A stretch of 64,000 nt of DNA from Polaromonas sp. (GCA_021153985.1 JAJKJM010000041.1:1-64000), one strand, 5' to 3'. Counted from the first letter of the stretch, positions 24,870 to 35,262 are shown. Numbers and translations: made by a program. Notes: a model not told the origin generated them from the letters alone.

Positions 24870-26426
24870 ATGCTTTCGATGCGATTGAAATTTCTGAGTG
24901 CTGCCGTACTGGCGGCCTGTTCCGCAGCCCAGGCGCAGACCCCGCAGATCGTCGTCGCACAACCGGCCGACATCCGCTCGACCAACCCCGGCGTCAACCG
25001 CGACAACACCACCGACGGCGTGGTGCTCAACGTCGTCGAAGGCCTGGTCGCCTATCACGAGAACGGCACCGTCGGCCCGCTGCTGGCGCGCTCAATCGTC
25101 GTCAGCCCCGACGGCCTGACCTACATCTTCAAGCTGCGCACCAACGTGAAGTTTCACAACGGCGAACCCATGACCTCGGCCGATGTGCTGTGGAGCTGGA
25201 AGCGCTACACCGACCCCAAAACCGACTGGCGCTGCCTCAGTGAATTTGACGGCCGCTCCGGCATCAAAGTGACCTCCGTCACCGCGCCCGACGCACAGAC
25301 CGTGGTCATGCAGCTGGACAAACCTTCGGCCGTCTTTCTCGACAACCTGGCCCGCACCGATTGCGGCATGACGGCCATCCTCCACAAGAAATCCGTCAAG
25401 GAAGACGGCAGCTGGGACAAGCCCATCGGCACCGGGCCCTTCAAGTTTGAGGAATGGAAGCGCGGCGAATACGTCACGCTCAGCGCCTTCGCCGATTACC
25501 AGTCGCCCCCCGGCACCAAGCCCGACGGCTACCTTGGCGTCAAGAAGCCGCTGGTTGAGCAGGTCAAGTTCTTGACCGTTCCCGACATGTCGACCTCCAA
25601 GGCCGGCCTGCAGTCCGGCGCCATTGATGCGGGCCAGATCACATCGTCCGATGTGCAGGAGCTCAAGGCCAACAAGAACCTCAACGTGGTCGCCGCCGTG
25701 GACGCAGGCAAAAACACGCTGCTGATGCAGACCAACGACCCGCTGCTCAAGGACGAGCGCATCCGCCAGGCGATTGCCCTGTCGCTGGACATGAACCAGC
25801 TCGTCGCGGCTTCGTCCGAAGGCCTGGCACGCGTCAACAACTCGGCGATCCAGGACACCTCAGCCTTCTACACCGCTGCCCAGAAGAAAGGCTACCGCTA
25901 CGACCCGGCCAAAGCCAAGCAGCTGTTGGAAGAGGCCGGCTACAAAGGCCAGCCTATCGTGATCCAGGCCAACAAGCGTGCGCATGTGCCGAGTTTTTCC
26001 GTCGCGGTCATGAGCCAAGCCATGATGCAGGCCGTCGGCATCAACGCGCAGATCGAAGTGCTTGAATGGGCCACGCAACTGGACCGCTACAACAGCGGCA
26101 ACTACCAGATTAGCTCCTTCACCTATTCGTCGCGCCTGGACCCGGCCCTGAGTTACGAGCAGTTCTCCGGCCCCAAGGCCAAGCAGCCGCGCAAGGTGTG
26201 GGACGACCCGGCTGCGCAGAAGCTGATCGACCAGAGCTTCGCCGAAGCCGACCCGAAAAAGCGCCAGGCCCTGTTTGACCAGCTGCACGCGATGATGATC
26301 GCGAAAACGCCGCTGATCATCCTCTACAACGTGACCGATTCGTGGGCCGTGCGCAAGCGCGTGTCCGGATTCACGGTGTGGGAAGGCAAGCCGCTGCTCT
26401 GGAATACGAAGCTGGCCGCCAAGTAA
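24870..26426 (+). CDS. Peptide-type ABC transporter periplasmic substrate-binding protein
   Basis: 518 aa SBP_bac_5 family protein. A Sec signal peptide (MRLKFLSAAVLAACSAAQAQ) is followed by the family motifs NVVEGLVAYHENGTVGPLLA and FKLRTNVKFHNGEPMTSADVLWSW. The start is probably ATG 24870 with AGGAG 8 bases upstream. It binds the ligand for the DppBC-DF components encoded just upstream. Peptide, glutathione or another amide ligand cannot be separated by sequence alone. Confidence 0.94.
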   Translation: MLSMRLKFLSAAVLAACSAAQAQTPQIVVAQPADIRSTNPGVNRDNTTDGVVLNVVEGLVAYHENGTVGPLLARSIVVSPDGLTYIFKLRTNVKFHNGEPMTSADVLWSWKRYTDPKTDWRCLSEFDGRSGIKVTSVTAPDAQTVVMQLDKPSAVFLDNLARTDCGMTAILHKKSVKEDGSWDKPIGTGPFKFEEWKRGEYVTLSAFADYQSPPGTKPDGYLGVKKPLVEQVKFLTVPDMSTSKAGLQSGAIDAGQITSSDVQELKANKNLNVVAAVDAGKNTLLMQTNDPLLKDERIRQAIALSLDMNQLVAASSEGLARVNNSAIQDTSAFYTAAQKKGYRYDPAKAKQLLEEAGYKGQPIVIQANKRAHVPSFSVAVMSQAMMQAVGINAQIEVLEWATQLDRYNSGNYQISSFTYSSRLDPALSYEQFSGPKAKQPRKVWDDPAAQKLIDQSFAEADPKKRQALFDQLHAMMIAKTPLIILYNVTDSWAVRKRVSGFTVWEGKPLLWNTKLAAK

Positions 26427-26450
26427 GCGTTCCACTTTGGTTCTCATTTG

Positions 26451-26478
26451 CCTTGATGCGCAGGCCAGCGCATCAAGG
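26451..26478 (+). terminator. Perfect inverted repeat after the binding-protein gene
   Basis: CCTTGATGCGC and GCGCATCAAGG form an 11-bp stem around AGGCCA, 24 bases after the stop. No T run follows, so it may be an mRNA-stabilising or attenuating hairpin rather than a full terminator. It separates the binding-protein gene from the C45 gene. Confidence 0.6.
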
Positions 26479-26545
26479 TTTGGACAGGCACGCCTTGCGG
26501 TGGCCGTCATCTCTCTTCACGCAACTTCTTCCGGCAGCACAGCAC

Positions 26546-27676
26546 ATGGCAAACATCGAGCAATTTCCCTTTATCTCCGTCTCCGGCACCCCGCATGAAC
26601 GCGGTCTGCAATACGGCCGGCAAGCCGCCAGCCGCGTACAAGGCAGCGCGCGCCTGTACGGCCAGACGCTGGTCAACCTCGGCTACAGCGAGCAAGCCCG
26701 CGCACGGCTGATAGCCCACTTCGCCAAAGAAATCGGCGACTTCGCGCCCCACTACATCGACGAAATGCGCGGCATCGCCGAAGGCGCGGGCGTGGATTTC
26801 CAGGACATCGTGATGATCAACGCCCGCACCGAGGTGCTGGCAAAGGCCCGCGCCGACAAGGTCAAGGCCGCCGACGATGAACCGGGCGACGGCTGCACCG
26901 GCGCCATCATCCTGCGCGAGCGCTCAGCCAACGGCAACCTGCTGCACGGGCAAAACTGGGACTGGCGCGCCGAATGCGTTGATACCTCCGTCGTGCTGCG
27001 CGTGCGCAACGACAACGGCCCAGACTTCCTGACCTTCGTCGAAGCCGGCGGCCTGGCCCGCAGCGGCTTCAACAGTGCAGGCGTCTCTATCACCGCCAAC
27101 TACCTAGAGTCAGATCGCGACTTCAAACAACTCGGCGTGCCGCTCTCACTCATCCGCCGCAAAGTGCTCGAGCAAGAAATCTTTTCACTCGCAATGAAAG
27201 CCGTCGCCGCCACACCCAAGTCCTGCTCCAACAACATCATGCTCGGCATGTCGCAAGGCTTCGGCATTGATTTTGAATGCACCACCAACGAATCATTCCC
27301 CATCTACCCTGGTACCGACAACCTCATCGTGCACGCCAACCACTGGATGAGCCCGGTAGCCCTCAGCAAACTCGTCGACCTCGGCATCTCCCAATCCCCC
27401 GACAGCCACTACCGCGACTGGCGCGTACGCAAGCTGCTAAGCCAGCAAGACAAGCTCGACCGCCAGGATTTAAAGAACGCCTTCTTCGACGATTTCGGCC
27501 TCCCTTACTCCGTCTGCCGCCCACCCCGCATAGGCAGCCACGACAATCTCTCGGCCACCGTGGCCATGGTCATCATGGAGCCGGCCGTGGGTGAGATGGA
27601 AGTTGCGCCTCTGCCGGCCTTGAACAAGGTGTTTACCTGCTACAGCCTGACGCAGGAGCCGCGGATAGCTACCTAG
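26546..27676 (+). CDS. C45 family peptidase / acyl-CoA:6-APA acyltransferase-like Ntn hydrolase
   Basis: 376 aa member of the isopenicillin-N acyltransferase (AAT) family of autoprocessing Ntn hydrolases. The likely nucleophile Cys117 lies in PGDGCTGAIIL, where self-cleavage at Gly-Cys would expose it. HGQNWDW, AGGLARSGFNSAGVSIT and VHANHW are family motifs. Bacterial relatives hydrolyse N-acyl or peptide amides. The ORF is open from 26342, but ATG 26546 (MANIEQFPFISVSGTPHERG) is the family start. Placed last in the ABC operon, it probably processes the imported compound in the cytoplasm. Confidence 0.88.
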   Translation: MANIEQFPFISVSGTPHERGLQYGRQAASRVQGSARLYGQTLVNLGYSEQARARLIAHFAKEIGDFAPHYIDEMRGIAEGAGVDFQDIVMINARTEVLAKARADKVKAADDEPGDGCTGAIILRERSANGNLLHGQNWDWRAECVDTSVVLRVRNDNGPDFLTFVEAGGLARSGFNSAGVSITANYLESDRDFKQLGVPLSLIRRKVLEQEIFSLAMKAVAATPKSCSNNIMLGMSQGFGIDFECTTNESFPIYPGTDNLIVHANHWMSPVALSKLVDLGISQSPDSHYRDWRVRKLLSQQDKLDRQDLKNAFFDDFGLPYSVCRPPRIGSHDNLSATVAMVIMEPAVGEMEVAPLPALNKVFTCYSLTQEPRIAT

Positions 27677-27835
27677 GTCAGACGACTATCTACGCCTGAG
27701 AGCTTGTTTGTATGCTTCGAAAGTGTTCTGACTGTTGGAGAGCGGCAGCTTGCTTAGTGAGAGGCAGCATATGTAGCTTTATTGGCTATGATTGAAGCAA
27801 TTTTTGCTACATAGCACCGCCTCGGCTAACAGGCG

Positions 27836-29068
27836 CTAAACCCGATCCTTCCACCGCCGCATCTCCCAAGACGGCAATCCCCGCAAATCCCCAGCCTTCA
27901 CGCTCTGAAACTCCGGCAAACCCGGCTTTTCCCCGAGCCTGTCGTAAGCCTGCCTCACCAGCGGTGCTGTGCGCTCAAAGACGCTTTTGATTTGCGCCCA
28001 GCTCACGGGCTCTGGAATGATTTTGGCGCCGGCCATCATCTTTCCGGTGGCGAGCATCGACAAGGCGTCGCCCTCGGTGGACCAGGCCCAGCCGCGGCGG
28101 AAGACCACTTCGTCGCGTACCACCTTGGCGCCGTCTGCGGGGGACAGGCCCCAGTAGGACTTGACCAGTTGCGACACGGCGCCGGGGTCGGCCTCGCTGA
28201 GGATGCTCACGGCCTCTTGCTGCGCCAGCAGGAAGGCCAACACCAGGTTGGGGTGCTCTTCCACCAGCTTGTTATGCACCACGCGGAAGGAGCGGTGCAG
28301 GTAGTAGCCGTCCGGATAAAAGGGCGAGTTTTTTACCGAGGGCAGCAAGATGCCGGCGCCTTTGCCTGCCGGCCCGTCGTAGTGCGATTCGGTGTACCCG
28401 TAGGAATTCATGATGGCGACCGTGCCTGCGGCTTGGGCTTTCAAAAAGGCCGGGTAGATGGCCAGGGTGGCGTCCACGCCGCTGGGCACCTGCGCGGCCT
28501 CGGGCAGGGTCGGCAAGTGAACCATGCGGATGCCGTGGGCAGCTGGGTCTGGGTTGCCCAACTCATAACGCAGGATTTGCGTGAACGCGTTGTAGGGGTC
28601 GGCGCCCAGCAGGGTGCCGACCGTCTTGCCTTTGAGGTCTTGCACATTGCGGATGGGTGAGTCTTTGCGGGTGCACAGCAAAAAGCGCAGGCGCCCTTCG
28701 GCCACCGAGACCAGGCTGAAGGGCTGCTGTGCCACGATGGCGCGCAGCGTCGGTGTGTTGCCCCACATGGCCATGTCCAGCTCGCTTTTGGCCATGGCCT
28801 CGACTTGCGGGGCGGCTGCGGGATAGGTCCGGTAGTCCACCGTCAGTTCGTAGCCGAAGCTTGCGGCATGCTTTTCGAACAGCTTTTTGTTGATCATGTA
28901 CTGGGTGACTGGCGAGTTGCCTCCAGCCATGGGCACCCAGCCGTAAGAGAGCGTGAATGGTCTGCCCGCCTGGGCGCGTGCGAAGCCGGCACCGCCGAGT
29001 GCTCCACCGGCCAGGGCAGCCGCCTCGTGCAGCCAGTGCCTGCGTGTCAACATCGATCTTGCAGTCAT
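27836..29068 (-). CDS. NitT/TauT-type ABC substrate-binding protein (orphan)
   Basis: 410 aa periplasmic binding protein of the sulfonate/nitrate/aliphatic type (SsuA/TauA/NMT1-like). The N terminus has RRHWL followed by a hydrophobic, Ala/Gly-rich stretch ending ARAQA, a Tat-like or long Sec signal. Domain motifs include NSPVTQYMINKKLFEKH, DMAMWGNTPTLRA and DLKGKTVGTLLGADPYNAF. No permease or ATPase gene is adjacent. It lies 44 bases after the stop of the membrane sensor gene in the same direction, so it might feed that sensor rather than a transporter. Confidence 0.87.
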   Translation of the reverse strand: MTARSMLTRRHWLHEAAALAGGALGGAGFARAQAGRPFTLSYGWVPMAGGNSPVTQYMINKKLFEKHAASFGYELTVDYRTYPAAAPQVEAMAKSELDMAMWGNTPTLRAIVAQQPFSLVSVAEGRLRFLLCTRKDSPIRNVQDLKGKTVGTLLGADPYNAFTQILRYELGNPDPAAHGIRMVHLPTLPEAAQVPSGVDATLAIYPAFLKAQAAGTVAIMNSYGYTESHYDGPAGKGAGILLPSVKNSPFYPDGYYLHRSFRVVHNKLVEEHPNLVLAFLLAQQEAVSILSEADPGAVSQLVKSYWGLSPADGAKVVRDEVVFRRGWAWSTEGDALSMLATGKMMAGAKIIPEPVSWAQIKSVFERTAPLVRQAYDRLGEKPGLPEFQSVKAGDLRGLPSWEMRRWKDRV

Positions 29069-29112
29069 GGAAAGCTCCTTTCGGCCAAAGGGATAGGCCA
29101 GGGCATCAATAC

Positions 29113-31068
29113 CTAAAGGCCCGCCGGCGCACTCACCGTACTTATTTTTCCGGGGCGTGAAGCCTGGGAATTCCCATCGTGCTCCAGCCGCTCGACCAGT
29201 TCATAGATTTCCTGCGGCTCGCCGTTCGGGCTGAGCGGCACGGTGGCTGCCAGCTCGAAGCGGAAGTGCCGGCCCGCCGCAATGGCCACCGCACGGCTGG
29301 TGGCGATGCGGATGCCGAGGGCGTGCGCCTGCCGCGCCAGGGCCCGGGCGTGGTCCAGCGGTGCGCCCACGGCGGTGAAGGTCAGGTGGTCCCAGGTGCC
29401 GAAGTTGCCGACCATGGCGCTGCCCAGGTCCAGCCCAAAATGCGGCGGCGCCACCATCGCGTCGCGCCCCTCGGCCAGGGCCTGCATGGACTCCAGCGCG
29501 CGCAGCGCCACGTCGCAGGCATGCCCGGCAGGGTTTGAAAGATTCAGCGGCGTGTTCCACAAGGCCACCGCGGTGCAGCTCTCGTAGCGGTCCATCATCC
29601 CCTTGCCTTGCGCCACTTCGACTGCCAGTATTTGCAGGTACTGGTCGGCATGGGGCGACCAGGTGACGGCGGTGGCCTGCTGCTCGTCCAGTGCGGCGCA
29701 CAAGACGGCCAGCTCGCGCTTTTCCGTGCCCAGCTGGGGCGTCATGCGGTTGGCGATGAAGTGCTGCACCAGCGGCCGCGGCACATAACGGGAAAAGCCC
29801 TGCAGGGCGACCCGCGCCAGGGCCAGCGACTCCTGCAGGCGGCGCACTTCGGCGATGCCGCTGTCTTGGGGAATATCGCTGTCGAACTCGAACTGGCGGA
29901 TGTGCCTGGCTGTGCGCACCAGGTTCTTGAGCGGTTTGGCCAGCAGGTTGGCCATCCAGAACAACATAGGCAAAAGCAGCAACAAGCCCGCCACACCCAC
30001 GCCCAGCAGCATCCAGCGCATGCGCCGGACTTCCGCCAGCAGCAGGTTCTGGTCAGACACCAGCGCCACATAAGCCCTGTGGCTGAGGACGCCGTCCATG
30101 GGCATCACCACGGCGGCAAAGCGCTGGCCCGCCGCGCCTTCCACCGAATGGATGGGCGTGTCTTCCGGTGAAGCCTCCGCCGTCAGCGGCTGCAGCGCGG
30201 CATACAAGGGGTCGTTCAGAGACGCGAGGCTCACAGGCCTTTCGGACGCCAGCAGTCGGCGCAACCGGTCAGCCTGGGACCACCCCCAGACCCGGCCCAG
30301 CTCATCGAACAGGATCAACTCGGCATGGCTTTCCTGCGCCCGCGCGCGCAAAAAATCAGACAAGCCGGCGACTGTGAAGGTCACCGCGGCAACCCCGCCT
30401 TTCGGACCACTCAGCGGCCGCGACAGCGCCACGCCGAACTCCGCCGGCAGCTGCAGCACAAACGGATCGGTGGCCTGAAAGGTTCCCAGGTTCAAATCGC
30501 TCGCGCCCTGATACCAGGGCCTGTTGCGCGGGTCGTAGCGATTGCCCCAGGGGCGGCGCTCGCTCGCGATGGCGATCATCTGCTGGTCGTAGAAGACCCA
30601 TTCCTCCACCCGCTTCTCGCGTTCATCGACGCGGATGATCTGCTGCGCAAAGCGCGCCTCCGGAAGCGACTTCGCCCAGGCCCGGTCTTGCCCGGTGCGC
30701 AGCACCATGTTCTGCTGGTAACTGCCGTCCGGGTAGCCGTACACCAGCGATCCGATCTGCGGATAACGCTGCTGCATGGCCATCTGCATGCGCAGCAGGG
30801 AGATGTCGTTGTCGCCTTCAAGGCCGGCGCGCGGGTCGTTGGCGGTGGCCTCAAGCCAGGCGCGGGCCGGCTCCTGAAACCGCAGCAACTGCTCTTGCGT
30901 GCGGCGGCCCAGCTGTTCCAGTTCACGCTGCGCACCGTCAAAGACGATGCGGCTCGCCGCCAGCTCGGCCAGCGACATCAACGCCACGACCAGGACTGTG
31001 ACCAGAGCGGCATAGGTCCAGAACAAGTGCGCGCGAATTGACCTGGCACGAAAAGTCAGCGTCTTCAA
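29113..31068 (-). CDS. Membrane sensor protein with degenerate adenylate/guanylate cyclase domain
   Basis: 651 aa. One membrane helix near residues 15-36 and a second near 350-375 frame a periplasmic Cache-type sensor (RNRPWYQGASDLNLGTFQATDPF is the dCache signature). A HAMP-like segment (LLAKPLKNLVRTARHIRQFEF) leads into a class III cyclase-like domain (about 440-625). Catalytic residues look lost: the first metal-Asp site (F-x-D-I-x-G-F-T in active enzymes) reads VLCAALDEQ, and the second (G-D-A-V) reads ESCTAVALW. GNFGTWDHLTFTAVGAPLDHARAL keeps the fold. Probably a binding or signalling pseudoenzyme. Co-directional with the orphan binding protein. Confidence 0.85.
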   Translation of the reverse strand: MKTLTFRARSIRAHLFWTYAALVTVLVVALMSLAELAASRIVFDGAQRELEQLGRRTQEQLLRFQEPARAWLEATANDPRAGLEGDNDISLLRMQMAMQQRYPQIGSLVYGYPDGSYQQNMVLRTGQDRAWAKSLPEARFAQQIIRVDEREKRVEEWVFYDQQMIAIASERRPWGNRYDPRNRPWYQGASDLNLGTFQATDPFVLQLPAEFGVALSRPLSGPKGGVAAVTFTVAGLSDFLRARAQESHAELILFDELGRVWGWSQADRLRRLLASERPVSLASLNDPLYAALQPLTAEASPEDTPIHSVEGAAGQRFAAVVMPMDGVLSHRAYVALVSDQNLLLAEVRRMRWMLLGVGVAGLLLLLPMLFWMANLLAKPLKNLVRTARHIRQFEFDSDIPQDSGIAEVRRLQESLALARVALQGFSRYVPRPLVQHFIANRMTPQLGTEKRELAVLCAALDEQQATAVTWSPHADQYLQILAVEVAQGKGMMDRYESCTAVALWNTPLNLSNPAGHACDVALRALESMQALAEGRDAMVAPPHFGLDLGSAMVGNFGTWDHLTFTAVGAPLDHARALARQAHALGIRIATSRAVAIAAGRHFRFELAATVPLSPNGEPQEIYELVERLEHDGNSQASRPGKISTVSAPAGL

Positions 31069-31442
31069 GCAGTCTCCCTGCAGTTGTTCTTTTCACTGCA
31101 AGATACTCTGCACCCTTCTGTTTGACAAGGTGGCTAGCCCCCGTTGGGCCACGCCGCTTCAGGTGCCGGAATAATGCCGGCCGCAGGATCAGGTTGAGCT
31201 TTTTGTTCTAGTAATTTTTGTTACTTATCCATCAGCGGATGAAAACCGAAAACAAAAGTCAACGAACCCAGCCTGCCCGCGACCCGGTTGCGCTGGCGTT
31301 CGCGCTGCGGCGTTGACCGCCACTGACGCGCCGCCAAGCCGGCCTCCTACAGCCAATAGGGCTCAGCGCCGCGATGCTGGGCCTTTGTTTTGCCCCTCGT
31401 TTTGCCGCTCATCGGCCACTCCCTCCCACAAAGGCAGAAGCC
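31069..31442. other. Intergenic region between sensor gene and paoA
   Basis: 374 bases between two divergent genes. It holds an AT-rich patch (about 31199-31260) that probably contains the promoters, but no convincing -35/-10 pair, hairpin or ORF was recognised. Confidence 0.5.
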
Positions 31443-32102
31443 ATGGAAAGCCCCACCGACGCACTCACCATCTCCCGGCGAGGTATTCTGATAGCCAGCG
31501 CCGCTTCAGCGGCAGTGACCACAATGACTACAGACGCCACCGCAGCCTCCCCCAATTCTTCCACCCCGCTCGCAGCGCCCGGTTCCACCCCGCAGGCCCG
31601 CGTGACCCTTGAGGTCAACAGCGCGGTGCACACGCTCAACCTCGACACACGCACGACCTTGCTCGATGCCTTGCGCGAGCACCTGCACCTGACCGGCACC
31701 AAAAAAGGCTGCGACCATGGCCAATGCGGCGCGTGCACCGTGCTGCTCGACGGGCAGCGCATCAACTCGTGCCTGACGCTGGCCGTGATGCATGAAGGCA
31801 GCAAGGTGACCACCATCGAGGGCCTGGGAACCTTGCAGCGCATGCACCCGCTGCAAACGGCCTTTGTCAAGCATGACGGCTACCAGTGCGGTTACTGCAC
31901 GCCGGGGCAGATCTGCTCGGCCGTCGGCGCACTCGACGAAATCCGCCGCGGTGTTCCCAGCCACGTCAGCGCCGATATCACCGCGCGGCCGCTGCTCTCA
32001 CCGGACGAGCTTCGCGAGCGCATGAGCGGCAACCTCTGCCGCTGCGGCGCGTACTCCAACATTGTTGAAGCCATCACCGAGGTGGCGGGGGCTTCCACAT
32101 GA
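31443..32102 (+). CDS. paoA: Aldehyde dehydrogenase iron-sulfur subunit PaoA
   Basis: 219 aa small subunit of a periplasmic-type molybdenum aldehyde oxidoreductase (xanthine oxidase family). An N-terminal [15 protein letters not shown] segment resembles a Tat signal. The plant-type [2Fe-2S] ligands are in [16 protein letters not shown] and INSC, the second cluster in CGYCTPGQ and LCRCGAY. The ORF is open from 31374, but ATG 31443 gives the signal peptide. The stop overlaps paoB by four bases. Confidence 0.93.
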   Translation: MESPTDALTISRRGILIASAASAAVTTMTTDATAASPNSSTPLAAPGSTPQARVTLEVNSAVHTLNLDTRTTLLDALREHLHLTGTKKGCDHGQCGACTVLLDGQRINSCLTLAVMHEGSKVTTIEGLGTLQRMHPLQTAFVKHDGYQCGYCTPGQICSAVGALDEIRRGVPSHVSADITARPLLSPDELRERMSGNLCRCGAYSNIVEAITEVAGAST

Positions 32103-33055
32103 AACCCTTCACCTACGAACGCGCCAGCTCGCCGGCCCAGGCCGCCGCGGCAGTGGCCCGCAACCCGGCGGCGAAGTTCATCGCAGGCGGAACCAACCTG
32201 CTGGACCTGATGAAGCTGCAGATTGAAGCGCCCGCGCATCTGGTCGACGTCAACGGCCTGGCGCTGGACAAGATTGAGGCAACGCCAGAGGGCGGCCTGC
32301 GTGTGGGCGCGATGGTGCGCAACACCGCGCTGGCTGCCGACGAGCGCGTGCGGCGCGACTATGCCGTGCTGTCGCGGGCCTTGCTCGCGGGGGCTTCTGG
32401 CCAGTTGCGCAACAAGGCCACCACCGCCGGCAACCTGCTGCAGCGCACACGCTGCCCTTACTTTTACGACACCGACCAGCCCTGCAACAAGCGCCAGCCG
32501 GGCAGCGGCTGCAGCGCCATCGGCGGCGTGAACCGCCAGCACGGCATCATCGGCACCAGCACCGCGTGCATCGCCACGCACCCGAGCGACATGGCCGTTG
32601 CCATGCGCGTTCTGGACGCATCGGTGGAAACGGTGCGGCCCGACGGCAGTGCACGCGTCATCCCGATTGCCGACTTCCACCGGCTGCCGGGCGACACGCC
32701 GCATATCGAGACCAACCTGGCACCGGGCGAACTGATCACCGCCGTGACCCTGCCGCGCCCCACAGGCGGCGTGCACATCTACCGCAAGGTGCGCGACCGC
32801 GCCTCGTACGCCTTTGCGCTGGTGTCGGTGGCCGCCATCGTGCAGCGCGATGGCTCCGGCAAGGTCGCCCTGGGCGGCGTGGCGCACAAGCCCTGGCGCG
32901 TAGAAGCTGCCGAGTCCGCGATGCCGCAAGGCGCGCGGGCCCTGACGGCAGGCCTGCTGGCCGGTGCGCAGCCTACCCCTGGCAACGCCTTCAAACTGCC
33001 GCTGGTGGAGCGAACCCTCGCCGCCGTGCTGGCCCAGGCGAGGAGCGCATCGTGA
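32099..33055 (+). CDS. paoB: Aldehyde dehydrogenase FAD-binding subunit PaoB
   Basis: 318 aa medium subunit. The FAD loop [13 protein letters not shown] and [16 protein letters not shown] match the CoxM/XdhB family. The cysteines in [21 protein letters not shown] are those of the extra [4Fe-4S] cluster known in E. coli PaoB. It passes electrons between the Fe-S centres of PaoA and an acceptor. It overlaps both neighbours. Confidence 0.93.
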   Translation: MKPFTYERASSPAQAAAAVARNPAAKFIAGGTNLLDLMKLQIEAPAHLVDVNGLALDKIEATPEGGLRVGAMVRNTALAADERVRRDYAVLSRALLAGASGQLRNKATTAGNLLQRTRCPYFYDTDQPCNKRQPGSGCSAIGGVNRQHGIIGTSTACIATHPSDMAVAMRVLDASVETVRPDGSARVIPIADFHRLPGDTPHIETNLAPGELITAVTLPRPTGGVHIYRKVRDRASYAFALVSVAAIVQRDGSGKVALGGVAHKPWRVEAAESAMPQGARALTAGLLAGAQPTPGNAFKLPLVERTLAAVLAQARSAS

Positions 33056-35262
33056 AGTTCGACACCCCCGCCACCACCAACCCGATTGACCAGCTCAAAG
33101 TCATCGGCAAACCCACAGACCGCATTGACGGCCCGCTCAAAACCACCGGCACCGCACCTTACGCGTATGAACGCCACGATGCCGCACCGAATGCGGCCTA
33201 TGGCTACATCGTTGGCGCCGGCATTGCCAGGGGCCGCATCGCCTCCATGGACGTGCGCGCGGCCCGCGCCTCGCCGGGCGTGCTGGCCATCGTCACGGCA
33301 GAGAACGCCGGCAAGCTCGGCAAAGGCAACTTCAACACCGCCAAGCTGCTGGGCGGGCCGGAGATCGACCACTACCACCAGGCTGTGGCGCTGGTCGTGG
33401 CCAACACGTTTGAGCAGGCGCGCGCCGCCGCGCAACTGCTGCGCATCACCTACGCGAGCACGCCAGGCAAGTTCAACCTGGCCGCTGAAAAAGACGGCGC
33501 GCCGCTGGCCAAGGCGTCTGACTTTTCGGGAGAGCCCGAAACCAAAGTGGGTGACTTTGCCGGTGCCTTCGCCGCGGCGCCCGTGCAGCTGGACGCCACC
33601 TACACCACGCCCGACCAGTCGCACGCGATGATGGAGCCGCATGCCACTACCGCCGCATGGCAGGGCGACAAACTCACGGTGTGGACCGCCAACCAGATGA
33701 TCGACTGGAGCGTGGGCGACATGGCCAGGACGCTGGGCATTCCCAAAGAAGACGTGCGGCTGGTGTCGCCTTTTATCGGCGGCGGCTTCGGCGGCAAGCT
33801 CTGGGTCCGGGCCGATGCCCTGCTCGCCGCGCTCGGCGCGCGGGCGGTGAAGCGCCCCGTCAAGGTTGCGCTGCAGCGGCCGCTGATGATGAACAACACC
33901 ACGCACCGGCCGGCCACCATCCAGCGCATACGCCTGGCTGCAGGCCGGGACGGCAAGCTCACCGCCATCGGCCATGAAGGCTGGTCAGGCGACCTGCCCG
34001 GCGGCAGCCCTGAAACCGCGGTGAACCAGACACGCCTGCTCTACGCCGGCGCCAACCGCATGACCGCCACACGGCTGGCCGTGCTGGACCTGCCCGAGGG
34101 CAACGCCATGCGCGCACCGGGCGAGGCGCCCGGCATGATGGCGCTCGAAATCGCCATGGACGAGATGGCCGAAAAATTGGGCATGGACCCTGTAGAGTTC
34201 CGCGTCCTCAACGACACGCAGGTCGACCCGGAGAAACCGGAGCGGCCGTTTTCGCAGCGCCAGTTGGTGCAATGCCTGCGAACCGGTGCACAGACCTTCG
34301 GCTGGAACCGGCGCATCGCCAAACCCGGCCAGCTGCGCGAAGGACGCTGGCTGGTGGGCCTGGGCGTGGCTTCGGCCTTTCGCAACAACCTGACGATGAA
34401 ATCCGGCGCGCGCGTGCGCCTGGACAACACCGGCCTCGTCACGGTCGAAACCGATATGACCGACATCGGAACCGGCACTTACACCGTCATCGCGCAGACC
34501 GCGGCCGAAGTGATGGGCGTGCCGCTGCAAAAGGTATTTGTGCGGCTGGGTGACTCCGCCTTTCCCGTGTCGGCCGGCTCCGGTGGCCAGTGGGGCGCCA
34601 ACAGTTCCACGTCCGGCGTCTATGCGGCCTGCATGAAGCTGCGCGAAGCCGTTGCCCACAAGCTGGGCATGCCGCAGGAGGGCGTGAGCTTCGCCGACAG
34701 CATGGTCAGCGCGGGCGGCCGCTCTGTGCCGTTGGCGGAAGCCGCCGGTGCCAAGGGCCTGGTGGCTGAAGACACCATCGAATTCGGCGACCTGTCCAAA
34801 AAAGTCCAGCAATCAACCTTCGGCGCGCACTTTGTGGAAGTCGGCGTCGACATCTACACCGGCGAGATCCGCGTGCGGCGCATGCTGGCCGTCTGCGCGG
34901 CGGGCCGCATCCTCAACCCGAAGAGCGCACGCAGCCAGGTGATTGGCGCGATGACCATGGGCGTGGGCGCGGCGCTGATGGAGGAACTCGCTCTCGACAA
35001 GCGCCACGGCTTTTTTGTGAACCACGACCTGGCGGGCTACGAGGTGCCGGTGCACGCCGACATTCCGCACCAGGACGTGATCTTCCTGGACGAGACCGAC
35101 CCGACCTCATCGCCGATGAAAGCCAAGGGCGTGGGTGAACTCGGCATCTGTGGCGTTGGCGCGGCCGTGGCGAATGCGGTGTACAACGCCACTGGCGCGC
35201 GTGTGCGGGACTATCCGATCACGCTGGACAAGCTGCTGGGAAGCCTGCCGGCTGTTGTCTGA
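33052..35262 (+). CDS. paoC: Aldehyde dehydrogenase molybdenum-binding subunit PaoC
   Basis: 736 aa large subunit carrying the molybdopterin cytosine dinucleotide cofactor. Motifs [22 protein letters not shown], and the C-terminal [18 protein letters not shown] with the catalytic Glu are present. The start is GTG 33052, overlapping the paoB stop as GTGA with AGGAG upstream; the ORF track opens far upstream in paoB, which is not real. Length agrees with E. coli PaoC (about 730). The chaperone gene paoD usually found next is absent here. Confidence 0.93.
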   Translation: MKFDTPATTNPIDQLKVIGKPTDRIDGPLKTTGTAPYAYERHDAAPNAAYGYIVGAGIARGRIASMDVRAARASPGVLAIVTAENAGKLGKGNFNTAKLLGGPEIDHYHQAVALVVANTFEQARAAAQLLRITYASTPGKFNLAAEKDGAPLAKASDFSGEPETKVGDFAGAFAAAPVQLDATYTTPDQSHAMMEPHATTAAWQGDKLTVWTANQMIDWSVGDMARTLGIPKEDVRLVSPFIGGGFGGKLWVRADALLAALGARAVKRPVKVALQRPLMMNNTTHRPATIQRIRLAAGRDGKLTAIGHEGWSGDLPGGSPETAVNQTRLLYAGANRMTATRLAVLDLPEGNAMRAPGEAPGMMALEIAMDEMAEKLGMDPVEFRVLNDTQVDPEKPERPFSQRQLVQCLRTGAQTFGWNRRIAKPGQLREGRWLVGLGVASAFRNNLTMKSGARVRLDNTGLVTVETDMTDIGTGTYTVIAQTAAEVMGVPLQKVFVRLGDSAFPVSAGSGGQWGANSSTSGVYAACMKLREAVAHKLGMPQEGVSFADSMVSAGGRSVPLAEAAGAKGLVAEDTIEFGDLSKKVQQSTFGAHFVEVGVDIYTGEIRVRRMLAVCAAGRILNPKSARSQVIGAMTMGVGAALMEELALDKRHGFFVNHDLAGYEVPVHADIPHQDVIFLDETDPTSSPMKAKGVGELGICGVGAAVANAVYNATGARVRDYPITLDKLLGSLPAVV

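Noticed and set aside
27771-27812. ATGTAGC...GCTACAT inverted repeat between convergent genes, tested as another repeat copy or terminator
   Set aside because: Lacks the GGGCT..GGCC block of the repeat family and the loop is 28 bases; could be a weak hairpin only.
32566-33051. 5' extension of the paoC ORF into paoB
   Set aside because: Arg/Pro/His-rich out-of-frame translation of paoB; GTG 33052 with AGGAG gives the proper PaoC start.
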